Part shown: in pieces, positions 1 through 7,065 of the stretch
Layout of the letters: every line of letters begins with the position of its first letter
Numbering within the stretch: position 1 is the stretch's first letter
From: Chlamydiota bacterium
GTDB lineage: Bacteria; Chlamydiota; Chlamydiia; Chlamydiales; Rhabdochlamydiaceae
Direction: 5' to 3'
Assembly (NCBI GenBank): GCA_016866585.1
Contig: VGMB01000077.1
Location: 1 to 7,183 of the forward strand
Length of the DNA stretch: 7,183 nucleotides
The notes under the pieces: model-generated
The model's input: only the letters and a program-made list of their open reading frames with translations
Databases searched by the model: none
Told to the model about the DNA's origin: nothing
Position numbers and translations under genes: made by a program

Positions 1-2
1 CA

Positions 3-1952
3 ACAAACAAAAATTATTTACTTCAAATTATCACGATTTCTGTGTTGCTGACTTTTATTTACTTTTGTCTGGATTTGAATTTTAATACTTATGCTAAGAC
101 GTTTTATAACGATCAAAAAAAACTAACAGCATTTTTAGGTCTTTTTTATACTGTTACAAGTTTTTTTAGCTTGATATTTTCTCTATATATTGTTGCTAGA
201 CTGCTTAAGAAGATTGGAATCATCATGACATTGTTGATTATACCTTTTGTTGTGGTTGTTGGCGTTTCTGTTATGCTTGGATTGCAGTTTTTTAATATGA
301 TGTTGAGTGCTTTTTTTCTTTTGTCTTTCACTAGAATGCTCTCAGGTGTGTTAGCATCAGAATCGCCACTTCCTTTACTAAATAATCCATTAAAAACAGC
401 AGAGAGGAATTGGCTTCAAATTCATCAGCACATGATTATAGGCCCATTGTCCGTATCGCTGGTTGGTCTTTTCTTGATGATCCTAGGAAGTTTTTTTAGA
501 AGTAATCAATCTATTTTATCATTAATGATTATTCTTTTTGGATTGAGCTCTATAGTTATGTTTATCTTTTTGAAGAGATCATACATTAAGGTTTTAATCG
601 CTGGGCTAAGGAATATTTTGACAGATTCAAGCCCTATTCACTCAATTTTATTTCATAAAAAATGGAGAGAGACTATTTGTGAAAAATCACATAATGAAGT
701 TATTGGGCACTTAAGAAAGGCGTTACGTTCTTCTGATATAAATATCTCCTCGTTTGTACTAGAACAAATTCGAGTTCAAAAAATAATCGAAATGAAACAA
801 GATGTCATAGATCTTATTAATACGACCAATGACCTTGAACTTTTTTCTTTAGCTATAGCTGTATTGTCTAGCCTTGAACCTTCAAAAAAAGAATTAAATA
901 ATGTCCTTGATAAGTTTCGCTTATCTAAAAATGATAAAATTATCTCAGCAATGTTTATTATTAGATTTATGTTATCTGAATCAGGTGTTCAAGAAGAATT
1001 CCTGAAAAAGTTAGCAGAGAGTCAAGATAGTAGTTCATCAACTTATTCAATACTTCCTTTTGTTATGTCATATCTTGACGAAAAAAATAAAAAAGAGGTC
1101 TTGCTATCTTTGTTGAAGCTAAAAAAGAATACAGAAATGATCAAAATAATTGATCAAGTCTTTTTAACAAAAAATGCCAGTATTTACCCATTTGTAATTA
1201 CATGCCTAAAAAACCCATCCTTGCGTACAGGTATTACAGCTGATATACTTTTAATGGGAAGTGACTTTGTTACCTATATTGTTGATCATTTTAATCAATA
1301 TGACTCTAGTACTAAAGAGATCCTTTTACGGATTCTTGGGAGCATGCCTGAAAAAAAATCTGAGGAGTTTATATTATCAAATATAAAGCTATTCAATGTC
1401 AGGTTATTTGATCAGGCTGTGAAATCATTACACCAAATGAAATTGCAGTGTTTAAACTCAAGTGATAGATTGTTTTTCAAGCAGGCGCTTTCTAAAGAAA
1501 GTAAGCATATAGAAGAAATTAAAGAAATTGTTGAATTTCTGTATACTGAACAAGATATCATCTTGGCAGGTCTCTTGAACGCTGAGGTGGATTTGACTCG
1601 AGATAGAATGTTTTACATTTTGACACTAATTTACGATCCGGATCCAATCATGAAAGCAAAAACTGCACTAACTACAGAGGATCCTACCCTAATTCCTTTG
1701 GCGCATGAGCTGCTTTCACAGCACCTAGACGCTAATGATCAAATTGTTTGTTTGGATACTCTATTTCCAAGCAAATATTCCGCTAAAGAAAACAAGTTAG
1801 ACTGGAAAAAAGTTTGCCTGAAAATGGATGCTCTTTCATCCAGTTTTTATATTCCTTATATGACTTCGGCTTTAATATACACATTGAAATTTCACAATAA
1901 AGATCAACTCATTCATTTGCTAAAAGGCTTGCAAACTTATAAAGAGTTGTAA
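3..1952 (+). CDS. NTT-like (ADP/ATP translocase-type) transporter with HEAT-like C-terminal region, 5'-truncated
   Basis: Probable membrane protein whose N-terminal part is outside the window. The frame is open to the first bases (it reads TNKNYLLQIITISV before the in-frame GTG at 42), so that GTG is probably not the true start. Numbering from the GTG, hydrophobic segments lie at about 1-18, 27-54, 57-80, 82-100, 129-150 and 154-176, consistent with the last six helices of a 12-helix carrier. The pattern LDLNFNTYAK, FLGLFYTV and RLLKKIG, then ESPLPLLNNP and IIGPLSVSLVGL, resembles NTT-like proteins that carry helical tails. Residues 177-636 are hydrophilic and leucine-rich helical, HEAT-like, with a conserved-looking GSMPEKKSEEFIL segment near 433. 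Nucleotide transport is not proven: several HEAT-fused NTT relatives have no known substrate. It converges on the cyclic-nucleotide-binding gene, 16 bases away. No clear terminator follows. Family assignment is fairly sure, substrate unknown. Confidence 0.75.
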   Translation, partial: TNKNYLLQIITISVLLTFIYFCLDLNFNTYAKTFYNDQKKLTAFLGLFYTVTSFFSLIFSLYIVARLLKKIGIIMTLLIIPFVVVVGVSVMLGLQFFNMMLSAFFLLSFTRMLSGVLASESPLPLLNNPLKTAERNWLQIHQHMIIGPLSVSLVGLFLMILGSFFRSNQSILSLMIILFGLSSIVMFIFLKRSYIKVLIAGLRNILTDSSPIHSILFHKKWRETICEKSHNEVIGHLRKALRSSDINISSFVLEQIRVQKIIEMKQDVIDLINTTNDLELFSLAIAVLSSLEPSKKELNNVLDKFRLSKNDKIISAMFIIRFMLSESGVQEEFLKKLAESQDSSSSTYSILPFVMSYLDEKNKKEVLLSLLKLKKNTEMIKIIDQVFLTKNASIYPFVITCLKNPSLRTGITADILLMGSDFVTYIVDHFNQYDSSTKEILLRILGSMPEKKSEEFILSNIKLFNVRLFDQAVKSLHQMKLQCLNSSDRLFFKQALSKESKHIEEIKEIVEFLYTEQDIILAGLLNAEVDLTRDRMFYILTLIYDPDPIMKAKTALTTEDPTLIPLAHELLSQHLDANDQIVCLDTLFPSKYSAKENKLDWKKVCLKMDALSSSFYIPYMTSALIYTLKFHNKDQLIHLLKGLQTYKEL

Positions 1953-1968
1953 TCGTAGTTGCTGTTCC

Positions 1969-2391
1969 TTAAAAAGAGAGTTCTTCATAATGGCTTCTTA
2001 ATTTTTTGCAAAGAAATTTGATGATACCTTTACAAAGAATAGGCTCTAGCTCGATGAGCTCAAACAGGGGCTCGTGCTCTAATTTCATAAGGTGCGCATT
2101 TGTTATGCAGTCAACATTGGCTGTTCTTTTTTCTGGACAAAGGGCAGCTAGCTCTCCAAAGATTGCAGGAGCTGTTAACTCAACATTAATTTTCTTCCCA
2201 TTATGGATGAGGATTGATCCATTAACAAGTATATAAAGGCAGCTGTCAACATCTCCTTTCTTGATTATTGAATCACCGGAATCAACCATAATTTCTTCCA
2301 TATGTTCAGCAAGCTGTATTAGAAGATCGTCCCTTGTTGTTGAGAAAAAGGATAATTTTTTTAAAATTGAGAGTTTTTCGAATACGTTCAT
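1969..2391 (-). CDS. Stand-alone cyclic-nucleotide-binding (cNMP, Crp-like) domain protein
   Basis: A 140-residue cytosolic protein that is essentially one cNMP-binding domain (PF00027 type). The beta-roll shows GDSIIKKGDVDSCLYILVNG at residues 39-58. The phosphate-binding cassette is FGELAALCPEKRTANV at 78-93, with the glutamate (E80) and arginine (R89) that contact the cyclic nucleotide both kept, so ligand binding is plausible. There is no DNA-binding helix-turn-helix after the domain, so it is not a complete Crp/Fnr regulator; residues 106-138 are only the closing helices. The start is supported by AAGGAAG (2398-2404 on the complement), 6 bases before the ATG. It faces the transporter-HEAT gene tail to tail. 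Because cNMP domains are fused to NTT-HEAT proteins in some bacteria, it may act on that protein, but this is inference. It could instead be a free regulatory subunit for another target. Confidence 0.85.
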   Translation of the reverse strand: MNVFEKLSILKKLSFFSTTRDDLLIQLAEHMEEIMVDSGDSIIKKGDVDSCLYILVNGSILIHNGKKINVELTAPAIFGELAALCPEKRTANVDCITNAHLMKLEHEPLFELIELEPILCKGIIKFLCKKLRSHYEELSF

Positions 2392-2397
2392 TTTTAT

Positions 2398-2404
2398 CTT
2401 CCTT
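2398..2404 (-). promoter_or_regulatory. Ribosome binding site of the cNMP-binding gene
   Basis: AAGGAAG on the complement, 6 bases upstream of the ATG at 2391. It is the clearest Shine-Dalgarno sequence in the window together with that of the 705-residue gene, and it fixes the start. Confidence 0.6.
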
Positions 2405-2597
2405 GAGTGTGTGATAGTACATAGCCTTAGTTTTTAAAGTAATAGATACAAAAGAAGAGTTTTTTTAATCAAACGAAGAAAATTTTCGATCTTTTAATCT
2501 CAAATCACTCAATCCAGGATTCTTAATGGGTTCTTTTTTATTATTTAAAACTAATGTAAATTGTCTTTGGGTTGGCGGTTCATATGCTATCTTTTTA

Positions 2598-2622
2598 CTT
2601 TAGAAATACATTTTTTCTAAGG
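2598..2622. repeat. AT-rich hairpin in the intergenic region
   Basis: CTTTAGAAA (2598-2606) pairs with TTTCTAAGG (2614-2622) across a 7-base loop, eight Watson-Crick pairs and one G-T pair. No T-tract follows on either strand, so it does not look like an intrinsic terminator. Such a short AT-rich stem can occur by chance in DNA of this composition. Confidence 0.3.
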
Positions 2623-2755
2623 CTTCAAAAGACTAAGAGATGTAAATTTCACGAAAAAATTTGTCTCACGCTATTTCTAGATGTTTCTTCAATACAGCCA
2701 CCTAAATTTTGAATTGGTTTTCTTAACTGCAAAACAAAAGACAACTAGTATTTAA

Positions 2756-2776
2756 AATGCGCTTTTTGATCGCATT
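2756..2776. repeat. Inverted repeat upstream of the kinase gene
   Basis: AATGCG (2756-2761) and CGCATT (2771-2776) form a perfect 6-base inverted repeat around a 9-base spacer, flanked by TTTAA and TTAAA-like bases. It sits about 28 bases upstream of the probable -10 box of the kinase, so it would overlap the -35 region or lie just upstream of it, where an operator could be. The centre-to-centre distance of the arms is 15 bases. No T-tract follows, so a terminator is unlikely. Confidence 0.3.
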
Positions 2777-2803
2777 AAACTGTAAAAAATAGCATTCCTT
2801 ATA

Positions 2804-2809
2804 TACAAT
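2804..2809 (+). promoter_or_regulatory. Candidate -10 box for the hybrid kinase gene
   Basis: TACAAT matches the sigma-70 -10 consensus at 5 of 6 bases and lies 42 bases before the ATG at 2852, giving a leader of about 35 bases. No good -35 hexamer is found 16-18 bases upstream (TGTAAA at 2781-2786 is the nearest). An alternative pair, TTGTCG (2811-2816) with TATCCT (2833-2838) at 16 bases, would leave an almost leaderless message. Confidence 0.3.
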
Positions 2810-2851
2810 ATTGTCGTTTTTATACTTATTATTATCCTAATAAAGCAATAT

Positions 2852-4039
2852 ATGGAAAAAATTAGCACTCCCAATCCACCTTCATGTATCAGAGCTTCAA
2901 CATCTTTCTACAATGAAAATAGAACTATAAATCCTTCAAACCAATTAGAAAAAGCCTTAACGCAGCAATTTACCAAGCATGCGTATATGCACGATTTACA
3001 AGCGAATCTCGTTTGCAGTTCTTTGCCAGAAGGACACTGGAGTGCGGTTTTAACTCACATTACAGGTAAAAAGGTTGAGTTCTTGCTGGGGAGAGAGTTT
3101 TCATTCTCAGAACAGGTTCCTATTGATAATTTAATTGCCGCTAACATCCAGGAATCACATCAGGAAAAACTAGAGGCTGTACTAAATAATGGGAGTGAAT
3201 CAGAGTACTGGAACCTTTTATTCCAAAACATGGTTGGCAGGGTAATTAAAATTGTAAATCCCATATTAAAAGCTCCTAGATTTGTAAAAGTGTATATACA
3301 AAATCCTCAATATCACGTAGACCCAAGACCAACTTATGAGTTTAAAGTCGTTTTTTCAGATCAAACTGCAGAACATATTCTAGTGAACCAGGCAGGCTCT
3401 ACCTCACATGATATTAGAGGATTGATGCGTGCTGGCATACGTACATTGCATGATTACAATTCTTTATCTTTAGATCTGCCAGATGCTGAGGATGTTTCAG
3501 AAGGGGGAGTGCATACTCTATATAAAAAATTAAAAAATCAACAGGAAATGCTTGAGCAATGTAATGATCAACTGATGGAGATTTTTAATAGCGCATTACA
3601 GCTTTGCTATCAAACGCGAGAAGATTATCTTCCTGAAAATATAGAGAGAAGACTTAAGAAGGAAGTCGAGCTTGTTGGTGTGGACGCTGCTTTAAAGATG
3701 TATGTTGCTAGATTTCCCTTTAAGCTGTCAAATTCACATTTGCAAGAGTGTAAGGTTCATGTTGTCGGGCAGACAGGTTGTTTCGTAGAAAAGAAACGGT
3801 ACGCAATATTATTACAATTTCTCCAAAATATTATCAAAAATGCTACTGAAGCTAATGCAACATCGGTAACGATCGAACTCTTTGATAAAGATTCCGTTTT
3901 TCATTGCATCGTCCAGGATAATGGTAGTGGTATTGATCCTGAAATATGTTCCACTTTTTTTCAAAGAAAATTTCCTACCCAAAAAGCAAGTGCTGACATA
4001 GAAGCAAATAGAGGCGAAGGGAGTTTGATGGTTTTTTGA
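2852..4039 (+). CDS. Hybrid sensor histidine kinase, N-terminal part (PAS-like, H-box, ATPase), cut by a frameshift in the G2 box
   Basis: Cytosolic histidine kinase: no signal peptide or membrane segment is visible. Residues about 55-175 look like a PAS-type sensor region (inferred from WSAVLTHITGKKVEF and TYEFKVVFSDQT). The H-box is STSHDIRGLM with the likely phospho-accepting His186. A helical, probably coiled-coil stretch follows at about 210-245. The GHKL ATPase has its N-box at 326-334 (NIIKNATEA, metal-binding Asn330), the G1 box at 356-361 (DNGSGI), an F-box-like STFFQRKFPTQK at about 367-378, and the start of the G2 box at 387-393 (RGEGSLM). The frame then stops at TGA after 395 residues. 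Skipping one T of the T6 run joins it to the next frame and completes the ATPase fold, giving a predicted 613-residue protein. The 144 residues between His and the N-box Asn are more than usual. No strong Shine-Dalgarno precedes the ATG. Alone this fragment lacks the end of the ATPase and is unlikely to be an active kinase. Confidence 0.8.
   Translation: MEKISTPNPPSCIRASTSFYNENRTINPSNQLEKALTQQFTKHAYMHDLQANLVCSSLPEGHWSAVLTHITGKKVEFLLGREFSFSEQVPIDNLIAANIQESHQEKLEAVLNNGSESEYWNLLFQNMVGRVIKIVNPILKAPRFVKVYIQNPQYHVDPRPTYEFKVVFSDQTAEHILVNQAGSTSHDIRGLMRAGIRTLHDYNSLSLDLPDAEDVSEGGVHTLYKKLKNQQEMLEQCNDQLMEIFNSALQLCYQTREDYLPENIERRLKKEVELVGVDAALKMYVARFPFKLSNSHLQECKVHVVGQTGCFVEKKRYAILLQFLQNIIKNATEANATSVTIELFDKDSVFHCIVQDNGSGIDPEICSTFFQRKFPTQKASADIEANRGEGSLMVF
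4032..4039 (+). other. Single-base frameshift at a T6 run followed by TGA
   Basis: The upstream frame reads GTT TTT TGA. Dropping one T gives GTT TTT GAA GAT TGG, so the protein continues V-F-E-D-W-E-M-H-A-G. With that correction, 13 residues run from the G2 glycine (Gly390) to the glycine of HAG, the same spacing as in GLGL...HGG of ordinary kinases. The defect is therefore +1 T. It may be a mutation, a sequencing error in a homopolymer, or a recoding site where tRNA-Phe slips from UUU to the overlapping UUU at the UGA stop, in the manner of the prfB site CUU UGA. A purine-rich GAAGGGAG lies about 10 bases upstream, further than in prfB. Confidence 0.8.
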
Positions 4040-4049
4040 AGATTGGGAA

Positions 4050-4694
4050 ATGCACGCTGGAAATGCTGTCATAAAAAATCGTGAAGATGGAATAAAGGGA
4101 ACAGTTGTTGAATTAATAATACCTTGTTCAAGTAGTCCAGAATCAACGGAAGATTTAGATCTTGAAGTGGATGTAAAATTAGCCGAATTTTACAAATGGA
4201 AAGAAAGTTGCGTTGATGGGAAGGTTATTGTCATCGTAGATGACTCTTTAATAATTATGAAAATGTTGTTTCAAAAAATATTTTCCATTTTGACAGAGTC
4301 TAAGAATAGATCGAGCTTGTTTAATCAAGTAAGAAAACATGAATTTGAAGAGAAAGGGCTTTTTTTTGATGTCTTCAATAAAACAGCAATCCTTTGTTGC
4401 TCTAATGCGGAATTAGCTTTTAGTGTAATACAAAAAGTGGAAATTTGTGGTTTGATAACTGATGTGCAGATGCTTGGAAAATATGATGGAGTTGGTTTAG
4501 TAAGTCGTATTCGTGAGTATGAAAAATGTAAACAGAAAGCCTCAATTCCAATAGTCCTTCATTCCGCTTTAACAGCCTCAGAATTGCAGTCATATAATCC
4601 AGAAGTTGTAAACATGCATGTTGATTATATGTCAAAAGAAATGGATTATCATCAACTTGAGAAATGGATCTCTTCTTGGATTGAGCAGAGTTAG
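4050..4694 (+). CDS. Hybrid histidine kinase, C-terminal part: end of ATPase domain plus receiver domain
   Basis: This frame carries the rest of the preceding kinase; similarity begins at 4038, before its first ATG at 4050, so the ATG start is formal and there is no good ribosome site. Residues 1-27 finish the GHKL domain (HAGN then GTVVELIIP). A hydrophilic linker leads to a receiver domain at about 58-210. The acidic pair is Asp64-Asp65 (VIVIVDDS), the phospho-accepting aspartate is Asp138 (GLITDVQM), the switch serine is Ser172 (IPIVLHSA) and the conserved lysine is Lys196 (YMSKEMD). The receiver is therefore complete. The distance from Asp65 to Asp138 is 73 residues against about 44 in CheY, so some 29 extra residues sit between helix 1 and strand 2. 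No output domain follows; the phosphate is probably passed to a separate phosphotransfer protein or the receiver acts on the kinase itself. Confidence 0.8.
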   Translation: MHAGNAVIKNREDGIKGTVVELIIPCSSSPESTEDLDLEVDVKLAEFYKWKESCVDGKVIVIVDDSLIIMKMLFQKIFSILTESKNRSSLFNQVRKHEFEEKGLFFDVFNKTAILCCSNAELAFSVIQKVEICGLITDVQMLGKYDGVGLVSRIREYEKCKQKASIPIVLHSALTASELQSYNPEVVNMHVDYMSKEMDYHQLEKWISSWIEQS

Positions 4695-4827
4695 TTTTCT
4701 GCTTAATGCAATTTTATCTACAGAATCTCTTTTCGGATTATAAACATCTTGCAAATACAAAGATTAAACGAAATTCTTTTTTGGCAATTGAAAAAATATG
4801 TTTTTTTAATCAGTTCAACAAGCAATT

Positions 4828-4865
4828 AGCAAGTTTTATGCTCAAAAGAATAGGACTTGCTTTTT
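4828..4865 (+). terminator. Probable intrinsic terminator of the kinase gene
   Basis: AGCAAGT (4828-4834) and ACTTGCT (4855-4861) form a perfect 7-base stem with a 20-base loop, and the T-tract at 4861-4865 follows at once. It lies 134 bases after the receiver stop and before the convergent gene ends. The long loop makes it weaker than a classical terminator. Confidence 0.5.
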
Positions 4866-4876
4866 GGTATTATCTC

Positions 4877-4897
4877 AATAAAATCCTGATTTTTATT
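4877..4897 (-). terminator. Possible weak terminator of the 705-residue gene
   Basis: On the complement AATAAAA pairs with TTTTATT around a 7-base loop, directly after the stop codon of the minus-strand gene and partly overlapping it. The 3' arm is T-rich, but there is no GC in the outer stem and no separate T-tract, so termination here is uncertain. Confidence 0.2.
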
Positions 4898-7013
4898 AAA
4901 TTTCACCTAAGTAGACAACTTCATAAGAGTTTCCTTCAAAGGATATTTCTATATTTTTTGAGGTTTTGAGCGTAACATTATTATCCCTACAAAGATGAGT
5001 GCTTTGTACTTCTTGACCTAGCGGAGGAAAATCTGCATCAAGAACTCCAGTTTTGCTAAAATAATCAGCTAGGTTGTTCATGGGTCTTGCAAAGAAATGG
5101 TAGATGCATTCGTTTTTATCCATGGTCATTTCTACGGTGTGCATTTTTTCGTTGATTTTGACCAGAGATGTTTTCGTGGTTTTTTCAGGATGTTCTGACA
5201 TGACCTTAAACCTTGAGTAGCAATCATGAAAACATAAATGCAAAACTTCTACAGGAAGTCTGTGAGTTAGTGCGAGTTGTTCTTCAGAATATATTTTGGA
5301 TGTTCTGCTTGACGCCCTTGATGCAACACCTTCTGCTCTAGATAAAAACCATGCGTTGACGCGATGATCTAATGTGACATTTTCTATTATTCCGTTTGTT
5401 TTTCTCCACACTTGAGATAAATAAAGATTGCCATCTATAGGTTGTTCTAGAGTCTCTAAATCAGGTTCTTCTGCGGCAGCGGCGCTAGGGGTTGGTTGCT
5501 GTGCTTTGCGTTTTTGTTTGGAGCTTTTTTTTGCCGAAGTTTTCTTTGAGGATGTGTGTTTTAATGCCCCAGTTTTTTTTTGAGGTTCTTCAGCTTCTGA
5601 GATTTCGCTCGCCTCGGAATAGTCTGATAGTCTTGTTAGAAGTCTAAAGTCTTCTGTTGATTGTGCGATTTTTTCACGCAGATGAGAAGGATAGGATTTA
5701 TCAAAGCCTCTTAACCTGTAAAAACCCTCCACGATATCCATGATTCTATGGATCTGAGATTTGACTGTTTCTGGGAGATTCGGGGCGCTATCTGTGAAAT
5801 CTTTATGTATTGATGTTTTTAAGAGATTATTAAGTTCTAAAAGTGTTTCAAAGGCTAGTAAAGATTCATTCTGCCAATTTTCTGGGATGTTTGATGTTAT
5901 GTATTGAGTGAGTTCGTAGTGAGGAATTTTTGTAGGTTCAGGAACAAAAAGTTGCTTAATGTGCGCTAGTTTAAGGGTTGTTAAAAATCGGGTGTAGTCA
6001 TGGTCAAAAATTGTCCAAGGAAATTCTTCAATACCGTCCTCTACTTTCCAAAGATCACTACCGTCACCGTCGTAAATTCGATTGATTGTAAGCTCTTGCG
6101 CAAGCGAGCTGTAGAGTATTGGAGAAACGGTGTTCCTATCGTTAATCAGATTAACAAAAAAAACTATCATGCTGATCATGTAGGCGAACTTTCTTATGTT
6201 TGGATCTGATGATTGTAGTAATGTTTCGAATTTTTTAAGATCGGAGTAATCAGTATATCGAATTGTAATCATGTTTTCTGAAAATTCTATGTTTAATGAC
6301 AATTCGAGCATTATTCTGGATAGTTCATCATTTGATTCTGCAGCAATTGATCCAAAGAGCTCTTCGGTGCTCCTCTTCAGGGTTGCAAAAAACCAACTAT
6401 CATTAGCAGTAGCGCCTGAATGCGTGGCTATTGAATATGCAGTTTCGGTTGCAGGTTGTTTGTATTTAGATTCATCCGTACAGCCAAACCTTCCAATTAA
6501 AGCAAATATAGGGTTGTTTATGTACTCATCAGGATCTATTCCTGCTTGCTGTAATAAATTCATCACATACTTATAGTGCTCATTAAGTTGCTTGATGAAC
6601 CTATAAGGAGATCCAGTAAGTGTTGCTTCTAGTTGAGCATCTACCTGAGTGGCATCTATAGTTTTTAGAGTCCTCAGTATTTTGTTTCTTGCATCTATTG
6701 ATGAAGAATAGGATGAGGGGTGTAGGTTGCTAGTTAAAATTGAGCCGATTACTGCGATTCTTTGATTAAGAGTTGGAGATCCTAAGCTGTAGTTTTTTAA
6801 GGCTTCTCCAAGAGCGTGTCCGTGTTCAAATATTTTTTTTATTATCCGATCGCAGCCATCATCAAAAATATCTCGTTTTCTTGAGGTTATGTTCCTTGTG
6901 TTTTCGCGGGCTATAGATAACTTTTTTTGTGTGATTTCTTTGTTTAGAGTTTTCCATGAGTCGGAAATTTGGCTGATTTCCGGAGATTGTAAATTTTCCA
7001 GTCTAATGCTCAT
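4896..7013 (-). CDS. Unrecognised 705-residue protein with a lysine-rich linker
   Basis: I do not recognise this protein. It is hydrophilic, with no signal peptide or membrane segment evident. Residues 1-470 are mainly helical, with segments such as DGCDRIIKKIFEHGHALGEA and LNQRIAVIGSIL near the N-terminus. Next come an acidic stretch (SEASEISEAEEP, about 465-476) and a basic Lys/Ser/Ala-rich linker at about 478-515 containing KKTSAKKSSKQKRKAQQ and then PTPSAAAAEEP. The C-terminal domain (about 520-705) has VTLDHRVNAWFLSR, HRLPVEVLHLCFHD and YHFFARPMNNL, with several His, Cys and Arg residues that could be functional. The ATG at 7013 is chosen because AAGAGG lies 5 bases before it; a GTG two codons upstream overlaps that ribosome site. 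The gene is alone on its strand and converges with the kinase. The linker recalls nucleic-acid binding or a nuclear-localisation signal, so a host-directed effector is possible but unproven. Confidence 0.75.
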   Translation of the reverse strand: MSIRLENLQSPEISQISDSWKTLNKEITQKKLSIARENTRNITSRKRDIFDDGCDRIIKKIFEHGHALGEALKNYSLGSPTLNQRIAVIGSILTSNLHPSSYSSSIDARNKILRTLKTIDATQVDAQLEATLTGSPYRFIKQLNEHYKYVMNLLQQAGIDPDEYINNPIFALIGRFGCTDESKYKQPATETAYSIATHSGATANDSWFFATLKRSTEELFGSIAAESNDELSRIMLELSLNIEFSENMITIRYTDYSDLKKFETLLQSSDPNIRKFAYMISMIVFFVNLINDRNTVSPILYSSLAQELTINRIYDGDGSDLWKVEDGIEEFPWTIFDHDYTRFLTTLKLAHIKQLFVPEPTKIPHYELTQYITSNIPENWQNESLLAFETLLELNNLLKTSIHKDFTDSAPNLPETVKSQIHRIMDIVEGFYRLRGFDKSYPSHLREKIAQSTEDFRLLTRLSDYSEASEISEAEEPQKKTGALKHTSSKKTSAKKSSKQKRKAQQPTPSAAAAEEPDLETLEQPIDGNLYLSQVWRKTNGIIENVTLDHRVNAWFLSRAEGVASRASSRTSKIYSEEQLALTHRLPVEVLHLCFHDCYSRFKVMSEHPEKTTKTSLVKINEKMHTVEMTMDKNECIYHFFARPMNNLADYFSKTGVLDADFPPLGQEVQSTHLCRDNNVTLKTSKNIEISFEGNSYEVVYLGEI

Positions 7014-7018
7014 AAACA

Positions 7019-7024
7019 CCTCTT
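7019..7024 (-). promoter_or_regulatory. Ribosome binding site deciding the start of the 705-residue gene
   Basis: AAGAGG on the complement, followed by 5 bases (TGTTT) and the ATG at 7013. The alternative GTG at 7019 would lie inside this site, which argues against it. Confidence 0.6.
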
Positions 7025-7037
7025 AAATTTAATTTGT

Positions 7038-7043
7038 ATTATA
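7038..7043 (-). promoter_or_regulatory. Candidate -10 box for the 705-residue gene
   Basis: TATAAT on the complement is a perfect -10 consensus and would give a leader of about 18 bases before the ATG at 7013. The -35 position (about 7061-7066 on the complement) reads CTATAT, a poor match, and it falls right beside the putative insertion-sequence end, which may have replaced the original -35. Confidence 0.35.
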
Positions 7044-7065
7044 ATAAACAATAGTTGTTAATATA

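Larger units (their letters stand above)
2392..2851. other. Long divergent intergenic region with no convincing gene
   Basis: About 460 bases between the divergently transcribed cNMP-binding gene and the kinase, so it must hold both promoters. It is very AT-rich. I see a 10-base palindrome GAAAATTTTC at 2478-2487, a hairpin at 2598-2622, an inverted repeat at 2756-2776 and a probable -10 box at 2804-2809. A 25-codon frame at 2526-2603 has a fair ribosome site but cannot be distinguished from chance. For the cNMP gene, TTGATT and TATCTA on the complement are 18 bases apart, a weak match only. I recognised no decayed gene remnant. Confidence 0.5.

Noticed and set aside
42..44. GTG as the true start of the transporter-HEAT gene
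   Set aside because: The frame is open and hydrophobic back to the window edge and the family needs an additional N-terminal half, so the gene is truncated by the window.
2006..2236. 76-codon plus-strand frame opposite the cNMP-binding gene
   Set aside because: The minus strand encodes a clear cNMP-binding domain with conserved residues, so this is its shadow.
3812..4072. 86-codon minus-strand frame opposite the kinase ATPase region
   Set aside because: The plus strand carries the N and G1 boxes of the kinase here; the minus frame has no support.
4706..4969. 87-codon plus-strand frame after the kinase gene
   Set aside because: No ribosome site, composition of random AT-rich DNA (rich in F, L, K, I), runs through the proposed terminator and overlaps the 3' end of the 705-residue gene on the other strand.
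6000..6209. 69-codon plus-strand frame inside the 705-residue gene
   Set aside because: Same reason: antisense shadow without initiation signals or family likeness.
6271..6576. 101-codon plus-strand frame inside the 705-residue gene
   Set aside because: Antisense shadow of a much longer, properly started gene; no ribosome site or recognisable domain.
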